From Acanthopleura granulata (taxonomy: Eukaryota > Mollusca > Polyplacophora > Chitonida > Chitonidae): a stretch of DNA of 64,000 bases. Below, piece after piece: positions 38,141 to 50,329 of the stretch. Made by a program: the position numbers and the translations under genes. The DNA is taken from positions 30,361,663 through 30,425,662 of the forward strand of contig JABBOT010000003.1 of the NCBI GenBank assembly GCA_016165875.1, given 5' to 3'. The number at the start of each line of letters is the position of its first letter. Positions within the stretch are counted from its first letter, which is position 1. The notes under the pieces are model-generated. The model searched no databases. It saw only the letters and a list, made by a program, of their open reading frames with translations, and had not been told where the DNA came from.

Positions 38141-40172
38141 AGTTATAAGTAATGAAACTGGTAGTAAGAAATAATACCAAATGGATGAATATCGTCTCAT
38201 ACAATAAATGTAGTATTCGTTTCATTTCCCAACAGATGTCTTTCAATCGCCAGGACACACCAGCTGTTTTCATGTTATTGCTTGTTGCATGAGACGTTAG
38301 TGCATCATTTTGAGCATGTATGGAGCAGTGACGTCTAATAAATCGTTATCAGCATAACTACATTGTTTTTACCTGTTATTCTGGTTAAGCCATTTTTACC
38401 CGAAGGAATGTAAGCTACAACAATACATTTGTTTACTTGAGCAACTGGAATAAAAGTGGAACTGAGGTAAAGTGAAAAGAGACCCATATTTTATCAGTTA
38501 TGTACCAAATATTACATGTCGTCGCTGGTCAAAATGTTAAACAGAGAGTTTGTAGATTCCAGCTGTTGATCGTAGGGAATTAGCAACAATCAGCAGTGGA
38601 CTCAGCTCGCGTGGCCGTTTTGAGGAGTCTGACATCACTTGAAGACCACTTGGCTTCTACCACTATGGTGTGCATATCTTTACGTCACACGTGGGAAAGT
38701 ATGTCAGAATTTGCCAACCGTCGGTGTTTTACCCCAGGCATTCCTGTATCTATAGACCAGAGCGCAATCGTATAGGTGAACAATTCTGGAGAATGGCGTT
38801 ACACAAGAATTAAGCAAAAAACAAATATATAGAAACAAATACAATTTCATCGTGTGTCGTGCTAAATGTTTTACTCACATGAGAAGACTATATGGAGATA
38901 AAAATGTCAAGAGTGGGATTTGAACTTGTAACAGATTTATCGGTTTTATATGAAATCCTCACATCATATTATTAACCCCATCCGCATAAGGAATTCAGGT
39001 CACAAAATGTTCTATAACTGGCATACAGTGACTAGGGTTTCTTCTAATGTCACGTTATCTGATGTAATCTCACAGAATTCTCGTGATCAGGGTAAAAATA
39101 GTATAACTACTGATACCTTATACTGTCGTGTTATGTCGTCACCCACACCCACACATGCACATTGTTCTGGTATGACTCGACCACTGACTGATCTCGGATC
39201 TCCCGGATCTCTAACCAACAGGCCATCGAGGCAGTTCTCATGTAAACAGAGGTTCATTCTAGAATGAAAGTAATGAAAACAATGTTTATAAACTCATATA
39301 ATGTAGCTTTCCATTTCAACCGCAACGATAACATTTCAGTTTGAACATTTATACCTTTCACGACTTTCTTATCTAGAGCGTCGATGTCATACATCAATAC
39401 TGGGTCGGGTCATACAAAAGACTTTAAAAATGGTTCCTACTTGGCTCTCAGCACAAAAACATTAGAGCGGGGAAGCAATACTGCCCAGCCCGGTATTAGT
39501 GTGATGTGACTGGGTGGGGTATCATGTCTGGCGTCATGATGTTCCAATGGCGACTGCTCTTTGGCGGCATGGACTCAGCACTTGCCACAGGACTACACAG
39601 TGAATATCCATTTTCTCCTTCGTCGGGCTCCTTCGTCGTCATATAACTTTCTTTTCAGTTACATGTACACGTATTTCTCCATGCTTCCTAGGGAAAAGTT
39701 GGGTTTTTTGACGTGACCTGGAGCTATACACTAATGCTTGAAACCCTTCTTCTCATTACACATTTCTGTTCACCTGTTCAGAAGAAGTGTCCTATGTATG
39801 TGCAGTTTATGAAATCTTTAATTATTCTGATTGTTTCATTGTATAAGAAGTATTTACAGCATCATAAATTCTATAGAAAAACTGCATATAAAACAATGTA
39901 TATGTGCCCCCTTTCCCTGTCAAAAGCATATCCGTGATAAAAATTTGACAATGGAGATTTTTGCCCTTTAATAGTTTTTTTTCTGATATTCCAATGACCC
40001 CCATATGTCTCCTCCAGCATGTAAGGTTGTAGCTTTTGTAAGTGCTTAGGTCTGGTTTTGCCCACTAAAGGAACTTTAGGTGTGGGTGTACAACATTTTA
40101 AGTGTCAATGCATCAGTCCATAGTATCAGTGTGTTGATGACCATATGATTCAGCACCATCTGCTTTCTTTGC

Positions 40173-40250
40173 TTGGTTGGTGTTTTGTGCCGTACTCAAG
40201 AATATTTTACCCATACTATGGCGACCAGCATTATTGTGGTTATTCCTCTC
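40173..40250 (-). mobile_element. SINE 3'-end fragment
   Basis: TTGGTGTTTTGTGCCGTACTCAAGAATATTTTAC followed by GACCAGCATTATTGTGG matches the tail end of the main SINE family in minus orientation. It lacks the AAAT tail and most of the body. Confidence 0.7.
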
Positions 40251-40577
40251 CCCGTAAAATCTGAAAGGAAGCAGGATTATTTCAAGAGAGCAGGTTATTT
40301 CTATTCCTTTTTCGTCCACTTTTTCGGTATATTAAAACATAAAGTGCAAGTCATTAAATGTAATATCAGGAATTATAAATTTCCGATATCTCATCTGACG
40401 ACATGCAGCACTATTTGCACTGGTATAAATGTGTATATTTTTTTGAGATTTAAGGTATTTATAGTTCAAATTTGGCTTTACTTTCTAAGGAACAGGGAAG
40501 ATAAGAAAGTGGAAAATAAATATGTGAAATGGTAAAAAATGGGCAAATTCCATCCTTGGGGACCTCTAATATTTTTA

Positions 40578-40730
40578 TTTATTTATTTATTTATTTGATT
40601 GGTGTTTTACGTCGTACTCAAGAATATTTCACTTATACAACGGGGGCCAGCATTATTGTGGGAGGAAACCGGGCAGAGCCCGGGGGAAACCCACGACCAT
40701 CCGCAGGTTGCTGGCAGACCTTCCCACGTA
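40578..40730 (-). mobile_element. tRNA-derived SINE, 5'-truncated
   Basis: Minus-strand copy from the (AAAT)n tail to GTACGTGGGAAGG. It is flanked by a perfect 14-bp target-site duplication, CTCTAATATTTTTA (40564-40577 and 40731-40744). The sequence is close to the family consensus, so it is a comparatively young insertion. The tRNA head is missing, with the break at almost the same point as in 15672-15820. Confidence 0.95.
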
Positions 40731-40744
40731 CTCTAATATTTTTA

Positions 40745-42687
40745 AAAGTTCCTGTATACTTATTGTAATAATACTCTTTTAACATTGAAGTAATACTGCT
40801 ATTATTTTTTCCAACTTTGTGTGAAATATCATGTATTTCAAGGACATGTACGTTCCTGTCTGGCTCTTTCATATTGCTAAATGTTTTATTTTCTTTTTGT
40901 TTAATGTATATATTAACTGCTGCAATGTATGGTGGCATTGTGATGCGTCTTATAGTTGTTAGATTTTTTAAAAATTCACTGTTTAATTTGTAAAATGTTT
41001 ACTGTTAAATTTATTTCTCGTGTAGATTAAAGTTAGCTTGCAACCAAGTATAAATTTCAGGTCATAATACATTATAAACTGTGGTCAAGTCGACTCGGTC
41101 TTTGAACAATGAGATCAATTTGTATCATTTTGGATCAGTTTGTGTCCAGTTCTGGCTGTTTTGGTTGTCATTTTAGGCCAAGAATCTTCTCGGAAGGTTT
41201 TTTTCTCTCGAATCCATAAGGATTTTTTAACCCATAAATATATCTTTGAACATGCAGGATTAAAACCCATTGCAAATTTCAGGCGTCGCTATTTAATTTC
41301 TCGAACAAGTCAGATGAAATACATCCTGGATTAAGACCTCAATAGAACAAGTTACCTCGCGATCTCTTTCGTCCAAGTTCCTTTATTATATGGGAACACC
41401 TACTATACATGGCCTGACCAGACATAGTCCCTATCTGTACTTAGTAACTTGTTTTTAAATTTAACTTTATTGTACCTGATGAATCATCCACTCTATGGAA
41501 ATTATCTATACCAAGCCATACTGTGCATATGTATGTGGTAAATTGCCTTATCTCTGAATGTGCCACATACTCAAGTGCATGGCTGATATGTAAGGTTTGT
41601 AAAGTACTTCTCTTTACTCGTAGTATGCATTAGATTCCGTGAGGTAATGAAAATATTAAAATTAAAAATTGACACGCACGGGTGCCAGAATTTTCGCTTT
41701 ATGATAATTGTAGTATTATTAGTAATAAAACAGTAGTCAAGCTTAGTCATTTTAGTATCTGGTGTCTTTGCCATGTGAAAATTATATACGTTTCTTGAAA
41801 AAAGCCGGCTTTCAGAGTCCTTGCACATGCTGCCAACTCCATAAACCACCGATGGGATGCAGTTATATGGAAAATTTTCATCCTCTCTTTTAGTCACTTC
41901 ACTGGTCAGCGTGTTTCAGTCCTGTGGTAAATGGTGAATATCTAATCCGTCATAAGAATCACATCCTTGTGTGAAAGCGGAGGACGCACCTAATTTGCAG
42001 AACACGGAACTGTTCCTGAATGAGGGCCTTGGCTTCGGACCATGAATTATACCACTGTATATAAAGGAAACGGGCAGCGTTAAGGCAAGTGGTTTGAGTT
42101 TTACAATAAATAAACACAGAAATAAATTCGCACGCCTTGTGTGATCGCTAAATCGTCTCTAAAGATCCCTTGGAGAGTACACATCTCACAAAACAAAATC
42201 ACAGATACTGGACTGCTGAGGTCAATAGAGCGATGACCTCACTACATGTACTTATTGCATTGAATTCCTTGATGCTTGTCCACTTCCTTCAAACACAGGC
42301 TAACAAGACGGGAGGATGCAAAGACGTGGAGTGTGATTACAGTCAAGAGAAGATTTTCAAAGTTTGCAGAGAAGAGCTTCATGATTCATTCGACAACACA
42401 GTGGCCTCCTCTCTCAATCATCCATCAGGGTGTGGGTTAAGATTTGAATTGGATGTCATGCCTAGAATATCATCGGTCATCCTTACATAACTGTTAACTG
42501 TATTTTTTCTTATATGTTATCACCTTTACGTACAATTTTGTGTATTATGTCCTTACGTTCCTTTCGGAAGTGGTGTTTAAAGTTATTTTGGACATGGGTA
42601 TTACGCCGAACTTGGGGTTTAGAGTCATAAAAATTTTCCGAATTTGGCAAAGTGCTTAATTAGACAAAACTTGGAGATCGTTTGTTC
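40745..42687. other. Intergenic DNA, no gene recognised
   Basis: AT-rich, with only short open frames and no recognisable domains. An open frame at 42170-42490 (starting near TTGGAGAGTAC) includes a hydrophobic stretch but has no ATG at its left end and no obvious splice partners, so it is not called. Confidence 0.5.
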
Positions 42688-42965
42688 CTTTATTTGATTC
42701 AGGTTTAACGCCGCTTATAGCATTATTTCGGTCACCCAGCAACGGTGTCTCTTTGTAGCAGTCCAGACTCAGTGTCGACACTTATGCTGACCAGTATTCT
42801 TGGTCTGTTCCTCTAGTGATCTGCTGTTAGCGAAGTAGTTCCTACAACAAGGCGAGTAGTACCAACTTTAAGATATTAAGGTCTTAGGTATAACTCGATT
42901 CGTTATCGAATCCCCGCATCTATCTTTTACAAGGCAGACTCTTTACCCACTACACTACCGCATCC
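42688..42965 (-). mobile_element. Second tRNA-derived SINE-like element
   Basis: Reading the minus strand from the right: TGCGGTAGTGTAGTGGGTAAAG (A-box-like), then GGGGATTCGATAACGAATCG (B-box-like), a body, and a 3' end whose complement reads TTGATTCAGGTTTAACGCCG. Head and body differ from the main SINE, but the 3' end resembles the main family's GTGTTTTACGCCGTACTCAAGAATATTTC. Boundaries are approximate and I saw no target-site duplication. Confidence 0.55.
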
Positions 42966-44587
42966 TACGTCAATTTTATGTAACCGTTCCCATGAATGGG
43001 GAATTATATGGAACCCTGAGATAAATGAGCCGGCCTCCGAGTTAACTGACCAATCACCGACACACATGTATCAGTTTTCAAACACCATTGCACTGCAAAG
43101 TTTGGCTTGAGTTCTCCACTTCTCGAAAGGGCTGAAATATTATTTCATCATATTCTTTTGGCGGCTCCCTACTTCCATAAAAATTGATTTTAAATACATA
43201 ACAATAAAAATTGATTTTAAATCATTTAGTAAACTTCACTTTTATCATGCATGATTATAATGGTTATCATCCTAACATCTCAACATATATGTAAGTATGT
43301 GTGGACGTGTACGGGGACCACAGTCTGGACGTGTACGGGGACCACAGTCTGGACGTGTACGGGAACCACACACTAGCCAACTAAGCACTTCTATAATAGA
43401 TATTTTTTCACTATAACTTCAAACACATGCTTACATATACATTACATAAAGTTGGACAATGGACTTGTTCCTTCCCAAAATATAAATTCCTGGAATATTT
43501 AATATAAAGGATCAAGGTGGTACATTATAAGATATCACTAAATGATAACTCCAAAATTATTTCCACTCTCTGCTATAACTAGTGATGTTTATATTGCTCA
43601 CACGATGATGAATATTGGGCACCCACAAACAGGCGGGATGTAATTAAAGAACTGTTCAAGATTAAACTTTAAACCCCAATCAAACAAACATGAGGTAGCC
43701 TGTACAATAGTGAAAGTATTCCGTCTCCATATTATTTATTTGATAGGATTATTTAAGAGTATTACGACGACCGAAAGTTTGATAGCTGGATGAAACTTGA
43801 AAGCCCGGCGTTTACTATTCTCGCATTTAACAATTCACAGATTTACCGGCTCGACGAAGTCAAACAGGTATTGATATCTGTCGAACTTTGACAGACCACT
43901 TAAGCGGCAACAGTAGCGCTGTGGACCATGGCCCCAAGGAAAGTGGCCATGAAGCCAGAGAATTTTAATTTTAATCGATTGGCTGACTGACTGACTGATT
44001 GATATAGTTGCTTGAAAATCCATACTGTTATTTCACATGGGTGAAGGTGACCGGAGTTCCCAGTGTAACCACAGAGCTGTGGTATCGCGTACACATGTGA
44101 ATACCATACTAAAGGAAACGGATGAAAGACCACGAACGGAAGACTTCACAAATGGTCGCACAAGTGCCGTCGACTGCCTGTTGACGCCAAGGCCCCGCCT
44201 CTGGGAAACCGAGGGGATTCCCCTTTTCTTTCCCCGCTTGAGTTGCGTGACTGTCCTATAAAATGGAAGACATGAAGATTAACTACGCAGTTATCACTTG
44301 TCCAGTCTTTGTATATACAATCAATTCCAATAATAAACCCAAACCCAGGACCTTCACATTTTACCATCCGGACATTTAAGTATTTCAAGGTATAGGTGAT
44401 AAACCCTTTCGATTTCAGGGGCATTTCTTTCTCGAAGGAATTATGAGATCTTTTGTGGTAAGTTATGTTGGCGCTTGAGATTTTTGTTATTTGGATTAAT
44501 GTCAGTTGTTGATTTGTCTTGTGGAATGAAATGTGATTGGATCACAATATATACTCAGAAAATAATTTTCTTGTTGAAAACTACCGG
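42966..44587. other. Intergenic DNA, no gene recognised
   Basis: Non-coding by inspection. It contains the 24-bp tandem repeat listed below and a short GACT/GATT run near 43980. Confidence 0.5.
43302..43373. repeat. 24-bp tandem repeat, three units
   Basis: Units TGGACGTGTACGGGGACCAC plus four bases start at 43302, 43326 and 43350. The first two are identical; the third has one G-to-A change in the core and a different end. Confidence 0.95.
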
Positions 44588-44818
44588 TACCCTAGAATTC
44601 ATGGCTATTAGTGTCCAAATCGTTAAGCTGGTTTAGCGCGAACCGTCGACTGTATACGTGTCATTGTTACCCTAGAATACCATCAACAACGTATGGTTCA
44701 TTTTTACCCTAGAATTCATGGCTATTAGTGTCCAAATCGTTAAGCTGGTTTAGCGCGAACCGTCGACTGTATACGTGTCATTTTTACCCTAGAATACCAT
44801 CAACAACGTATGGTTCAG
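44588..44818. repeat. 117-bp tandem duplication upstream of the modular receptor gene
   Basis: Two head-to-tail copies (44588-44704 and 44705-44818) are nearly identical; I noticed one difference in a T-run region. Each copy contains two TTACCCTAGAAT motifs and the segment GCGAACCGTCGACTGTATACG. It ends about 470 bp before the first coding exon of the receptor, so it may lie in the promoter or 5' UTR. Confidence 0.93.
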
Positions 44819-45285
44819 GAAAGCAGGCAAACGAACCTCGAGGAGCTGTGTATACTTATCTAGATACACCAGGCATAAAGTATTAACGACGACCTAAACT
44901 TGTAACATATAGCCTAGTTTCGATATACAAACGTAATTTTTTTTGCATTTTGTTACCATACAGGATTTGCAGTGCGCGTCTTATATTGAGTGAAAAGACC
45001 ATACCTGGTTGGCCAAACGGACTACAAAGGCCACTTGTCGTATATAACATGTCCCTTCCGCGTATTTCGCATATTAAGGCTGTACATGAGGCCTCAAACG
45101 TGAGCCGTACGTTTGTAAATCATTTTCGCAGACGAGCGTATTGGAGGTAGATCGACCGGAACGTTTAGATCACGTGTTACAGGTCGGTGCAAGTGACAAA
45201 GTAGATCCTCACGGCAGGCAGAGATAGCCCACATTAACCACTGGGTGGTTGGTCCTTACAGTCTGTGGATAGAGCCCCGGAAAAA

Positions 45286-45362
45286 ATGTCTTCTCGAGTA
45301 CCGTGGATCTTGGTCGTCACGACTGTTCTGGTAGTCTGTGCTCTGACGGATGCAGCTAAGAG
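45286..45362 (+). CDS. Receptor gene exon 1: signal peptide
   Basis: Encodes MSSRVPWILVVTTVLVVCAL and a few more residues: a short polar start, a strongly hydrophobic core and small residues (DAA) suitable for signal peptidase near residues 20-24. An in-frame TAA at 45235-45237 and A at -3 support this ATG. The donor is AG|GTAAAG and the exon ends in phase 2. A CACGTG E-box (45171-45176) and a TATATAAC stretch near 45039 lie upstream, but the transcription start is unknown. Intron 1 (1633 bp) carries a SINE with a clear target-site duplication. Confidence 0.85.
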
Positions 45363-45556
45363 GTAAAGGCATTCTCATCTCTGTACGAGTCGTTCATTTA
45401 GTATATCCTTTACACCAGCTACACGGTGCAAATTTCCTACATCTTTGGAATTTTAAAAAGGTTATGAAATGTGCTTTCCTGAGAAAAAAATTAGCGCACA
45501 AACACAGCTGTACAAGACTGGCGCCGTGCTTTCTTCGTAATCTATAATCTTCTGAT

Positions 45557-45680
45557 ATATTTAATTACTTATTAGATCGATGTTTAACGTCGTACGCAAG
45601 AATATTTCACTTATACGACGACGGCCGACATTATGGAGGGAGCACACCGCTCAGGCCTCGGGGGAAACCCACGTCCATCC
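45557..45680 (-). mobile_element. SINE in intron 1
   Basis: Minus-strand partial copy: TGTTTAACGTCGTACGCAAGAATATTTCACTTATACGACGACGGCC and CGGGGGAAACCCACGTCCATCC. It is flanked by a 9-bp target-site duplication, TCTTCTGAT (45548-45556 and 45681-45689). The 5' end is truncated within the body and the AAAT tail is decayed. Confidence 0.88.
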
Positions 45681-46995
45681 TCTTCTGATGTAATCCAAGC
45701 TTCCAGATCAACGCATTGAATAGAATTGCTATTTATTGTTGTTTTCAAATTTTCTGTTCGGATGCAATGATACTTATAGAATATAACGTATATTCGCACG
45801 TAGGCCACATGACTTTATCGATACTTAATGGATCAATGAGATTGAAAAGAAGAGCAACTTAAGTCAACCATCTTTGCATGCATGACATATGTAGTCTCTA
45901 TCGATCATGTATATATTGATGAGTATGTTTTGAGGTCGACAAAAGTAGCTTCTCTTGTATTTATTGTATACCACAACAAGAGAGCAGCAATAGTTAATGG
46001 CACCGCGGAAAAGCCATTGTGGTTAATTAGCTCAAGGCAAGTCAATACACTAATTTTATTATAAGTGTGTCCCATGTCCGATCAAAAGACGGGGAACTTT
46101 TTTATGTGCTTGTTGTATGTGTCTAGATTATCAGGTTTATACTCTTTGTAGTACATGTGTCACACGCTCAATTTTGAGCAAACGATGTTCGATTTCATGT
46201 CTTTAACAAAACTGTCAAGAATTTACGCTACCATTTTCAGGTTTTTATATAGCCAGATGGCAGATAAACGAGCTAATAGTTAGGGAATTAGGGACGAATG
46301 GTGGCATTTTCTCATGAACACGGAGAAGTTATTTGATATACTTCGGCAAGTTTCCAGGTTCTTTGTGGCCTTTGTGTACTTAAAATATATTCAACGTCAT
46401 ACTTGTATTGTATAAACCCAACCTGAGTCAACAAAAGAATACGACCCAGCAAAGTAAACTGTGGACTTTGAGACCGGCTTCAGCTCACTTTTATTCCTTC
46501 TCCTATATTAACAATGCAATGCTCTACATATTCTCACCCTCATCCATAGAGGCCTTAAAACCAGCATGTCTTAGGTAGTTCAAATTCTGTGTAAATACGT
46601 GTTGTAGCTTGAGAATAGAGAATAGTATGCGAGTGTCCGTCTGCATGGAATATGTGGGTTCAACACCCGGTGAGGTTAAACCGAAGACATCAAGGATAAA
46701 CTTGCACGGTGGTTCTCCCTGTGTTTCATACAGAATATAGTGACGAACAATATGAACGTTTGCAGGCCGATTTCCTCTCTATTTACATTGAACATTCATT
46801 AAACCTCAGGGCCTTAGTGCAAGGCGACCTAGACTGTCAAATCGATAATGCAGCCGTTGCAAATTCACGAGTGTTTTGTCATATTTCCTTGAATCCAAAG
46901 GAAAATGGTATTTCCATTATGCATTAAAACTACTGTCTTACACTGACATTGTGATCTTTTTCATATCCGTAATGCTTGTTGTTGTTGGTGTACAG

Positions 46996-47106
46996 GAACA
47001 AGCGGAAGTGCGTCACGCAGAGGGTAGTATCGGACTGGATGTGGAAGATAAAGAGAGAGCCATGTCTGTTCACCACAGCCAGCATCTACTCTAGATGGAG
47101 CCGTGG
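46996..47106 (+). CDS. Receptor gene exon 2: first half of EMI-like module
   Basis: Acceptor TTGTTGGTGTACAG, donor CCGTGG|GTAAGT; the exon starts and ends in phase 2. It encodes 37 residues with two Cys (KRKCVTQRV and KREPCLFTT), placed at residues 26-62. A leading C and a later EPC are compatible with the N-terminal part of an EMI domain. The similarity is weak on its own and rests mainly on the CCPGW in exon 3. Confidence 0.7.
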
Positions 47107-48791
47107 GTAAGTCTCAGTCTTCAGCCCCTAAATTTCACTTTGTCGTTTGATGATATTTTGTTTCGAATTAAATTATTCAGATATATCCAGAGTGAGTTGT
47201 TTCTCTGTTTCGTGCATGCATGATTATCGTCGCTTACTTTTTAGGCAAAAAAACTGATGATTCCGTGCGCTAAATGTAATTGGTACTATGTGAACTCGTA
47301 TGCATTATAACATAATATTGTTATCACTGGATCCATACACAAGTTTTGTTTTCTGTCAGAGTTTAATCTCGATACCTGCTGTACACACTTTGAGATTACT
47401 CAAAAACAAATGTTACACATTCCTGATGTTAAAGGAAGACGGAAAATCTGAAGTCGAAGGTTTTGGAAAATTTTAAAAAAATAGTCATCAAGTAATTTTT
47501 ACAATTCTTTTCACACGTAGACGTGTCGTGAAACTGCTCCTTGTAGTATTCGCCGTGACGTTGTGACTGATGCCGAAATATTTGTCAGCTTGAATTTCCG
47601 AAGTATTTGTCAGGTTAAATTCTTACAGTGACGTGACAGTGACGACATGATATCGTTTCAGAGATTGCAATGTTTGCTTACACAATGCGTCACAGACTGG
47701 TCTCAAGCTTACGTCTTCGCATCGCTCAAATCAACGAGGAAATGGTAGAACTTAATCCAAGGCCTATATATTTGACATTATGGATTTGGGGGGTTTTAGA
47801 TCTGCGTTGCTGAAAAAGAAACTACACCTAAACCAAACCATTCTTGAGAAAGGAAAGAAACATTGCATTTGTGTAATATAGCTGTTTTAGCAACTCATTT
47901 ATTCATGCCAGTGACGGTTGTTAGGATTATAAATTGTGCTCCCCACGGGCAGAGTCTCGTATCCCATGAGTACTTATTCCTGAATAATATTGGGCACAGA
48001 TATGTTGCTGGGCTCTTCTTCCCTTGTGTTCACAGCAATGAAGGCAGAGAAAAAACCTTTAACGAATTTCATCGCGGAAAATTTTAGCTAATAACACTTA
48101 AAACATGTGGTAATGAAAGGAACACCGAGCTAATTGATCCATTGAGGTGTAATTGTCAGAGAAAACATAAAACAAAATTTCTAGGATTGAGAGTAATGAG
48201 CTGATGTTAACCTAGATGGATTTATATGGGACTACATGCCGTGTTATAGCCTGAGCCGAATAATGGGTGTATTTCACTACCAATGGGAATTCCTCTCAAC
48301 ATCATGTGCACTGACTATTTAGGCAATATTCCACGAATGATCCCTCAGATTTATCTGCTGCCATTTTGATCAGCTTTCTGGACGATGTCAATTCTGATCA
48401 GATTTGTAATACCCGTTGTTCTCAGCCCACAAATCTTCCCACAAAACTTACGCACAAACTTCAATTACGGGCGCAATTAGCCTGGTATTATCCTTGAACA
48501 TCATTCACTGTATTCTGATGGCGTTATGTTCACGGCTAGTCGAGCCAAGGCCATTTATGAAATGCACATTATGGGCACGACCTTCATAACGGTGAGCCCA
48601 ATTTCTCATTGTCAATGCACTCGATCGCCCATTTGTCAAAACTGGAGAATTATCAACCCAGTATCACTCATGTTGGAGTGGGATTTCTCATAAAGCTGCC
48701 GTCATAAAAAATAGTTAGTGTGTGGTGTCCAATTTTATCTCACATCAATTTTCTCTCCTTGTAACTACCTCAACATGGCCACTGACGGACC

Positions 48792-48925
48792 TTATTCATT
48801 CATTTATTCATTTGATTGGTATTTTACGCCGTACTCAAGAATGTTTCACTTATACGACGACGGCCAGCAGTATGGTGGGAGGAAACCGGGTAGAGCCAGG
48901 GGGAAACCCACGACCCTCCGCAGGA
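48792..48925 (-). mobile_element. SINE in intron 2
   Basis: Minus-strand partial copy with ATTTTACGCCGTACTCAAGAATG, CTTATACGACGACGGCCAGCA and GGAAACCGGGTAGAGCC. It ends at CCGCAGG, so it is 5'-truncated. No exact target-site duplication was found. Confidence 0.85.
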
Positions 48926-49820
48926 GATCGGTCCGGTTGTTTCAGCGGAATGACGTAGACAACCATGAAAATGTCTTCTATATGCTGTTATAACAAGGCT
49001 TGGCAATGTGTAGGTTAACTCATGGGTAATTCCATGATGGGAAACTCCTTCCCGCCTTTCAACAAACCGGTAAGAAAGTTATATGCACTCTTGTTCTTTT
49101 CTGTGTACGTCACACACACACGGACGTATAGGCCTTCCAGTCAAACACTTAAGTAATACAAGCACTGCAGTGATACAGCAAAAACAGAAAAAAAGTGTCC
49201 TTGTGGCGATTTAGTCTTGATTCTATTGTCCGTCGGAGACTCTCATTTTACAACACAACAAAGGTGTAGAGGCACGAATGTGACTCAGCTTATCTAACGA
49301 TGTACTAACGTGCAGAGCAGTGCTGAGCCACACTGACTTCTTGTATCAAACAGCAGGTCCATCAGATCTGTGACTATCGACTGCAGAACATTAGGTTTTA
49401 AACCATGTTAGTTTGTTTCAACCTGCATAAATCTGGTTTCTGTGGACAAACAACACCCAAAGGCGTACTTCATAATAAACACACGGCTCTACCGGATGTC
49501 AATATGTATTAAATCAAATCGAGTTGATGGCCATTTCCCCATCGTCACGTGCACCGGTGATTCGCTAGATTTCTGATTATGCAATGACGTCACCATTTCA
49601 TGTAACAGGTAATTTATTATTGTGCGAAATTGGTAGCATAAACATGGCGGAATTATACCGAAACGAAGACGTTTTCGTCACAGCACCACGGATTTACTGT
49701 ACCTGTTGATTGGAACATAAATCTGAAGGCACAGTTGAATGCAAACATGATATATATATATATCTATACCTCTTCCTGTATGCATCAATATACCAGGTCA
49801 GGGTTTTTATTTAATATTTA

Positions 49821-50105
49821 GAGGGCCTCCGTGGTTCCGTGGGTTAGCGCGCTAGCGCAGCGCATTGACCCAGAAGCCTTCCACGAATGCCGTCGCTGTG
49901 AGTTCAATTCCAGCTTATGCTGGCTTCCTCTCATGCCGTACGTGGGAAGGTCTGACAGTAACCTGCGAATGGCCGTGGGTTTCCCCCGGACTCTGCCCGA
50001 TTTCATCCCGTCATAATGCTGGCCGCCGTCGTATAAGTGAAATAGTTTTGAGTACAGCGATAAACACCATTCAAATAAACAAACAAATAAATAAATAAAT
50101 AAATA
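49821..50105 (+). mobile_element. SINE in intron 2, full length
   Basis: Complete copy: tRNA-like head (GGCCTCCGTGG, GGTTAGCGCGCTAGCGCAGCG, B-box-like GAGTTCAATTCC), body, GGCCGCCGTCGTATAAGTGAAAT, and a long AAAT tail. An 8-bp direct repeat, AATATTTA, flanks it (49813-49820 and 50106-50113), but it overlaps the tail sequence and is weak evidence. Confidence 0.9.
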
Positions 50106-50329
50106 AATATTTAAGATTCACTGACCGTAGTTCGGGGTTGAACTGCGAGCTCACCCGCGATCATTTTAAAAGTGAGTGAGGCTGACCAACTCGGTACGGT
50201 AGTGCGTCTATAAATCTGGCGTCAGCTTCACTCATGGCGTTAAGCAAAAGTCAAGAGCCTCGGCCAAAAGGCCCGATGTTTTCATGATAAACGTTCGACA
50301 GTGCAGACTTTCGCTGTTCCCTCCTTTAA

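Larger units (their letters stand above)
35973..40563. other. Intergenic DNA, no gene recognised
   Basis: No supported coding region. It contains a hairpin and SINE fragments listed separately. A possible tRNA-like SINE head on the minus strand lies near 39150-39250 (GGCCTGTTGGTTAGAGATCC with a GGTCGAGTCATACC B-box-like element), too weak to list as its own feature. Confidence 0.5.

Noticed and set aside
46620..46720. tRNA-like segment in intron 1 (GGGTTCAACACCCGG)
   Set aside because: It resembles a B box and may be another old SINE, but no A box, tail or second copy was found in the window.
49821..49900. tRNA gene candidates in the SINE heads
   Set aside because: They have A- and B-box-like promoter elements but cannot form an intact cloverleaf, and they continue into SINE body sequence.
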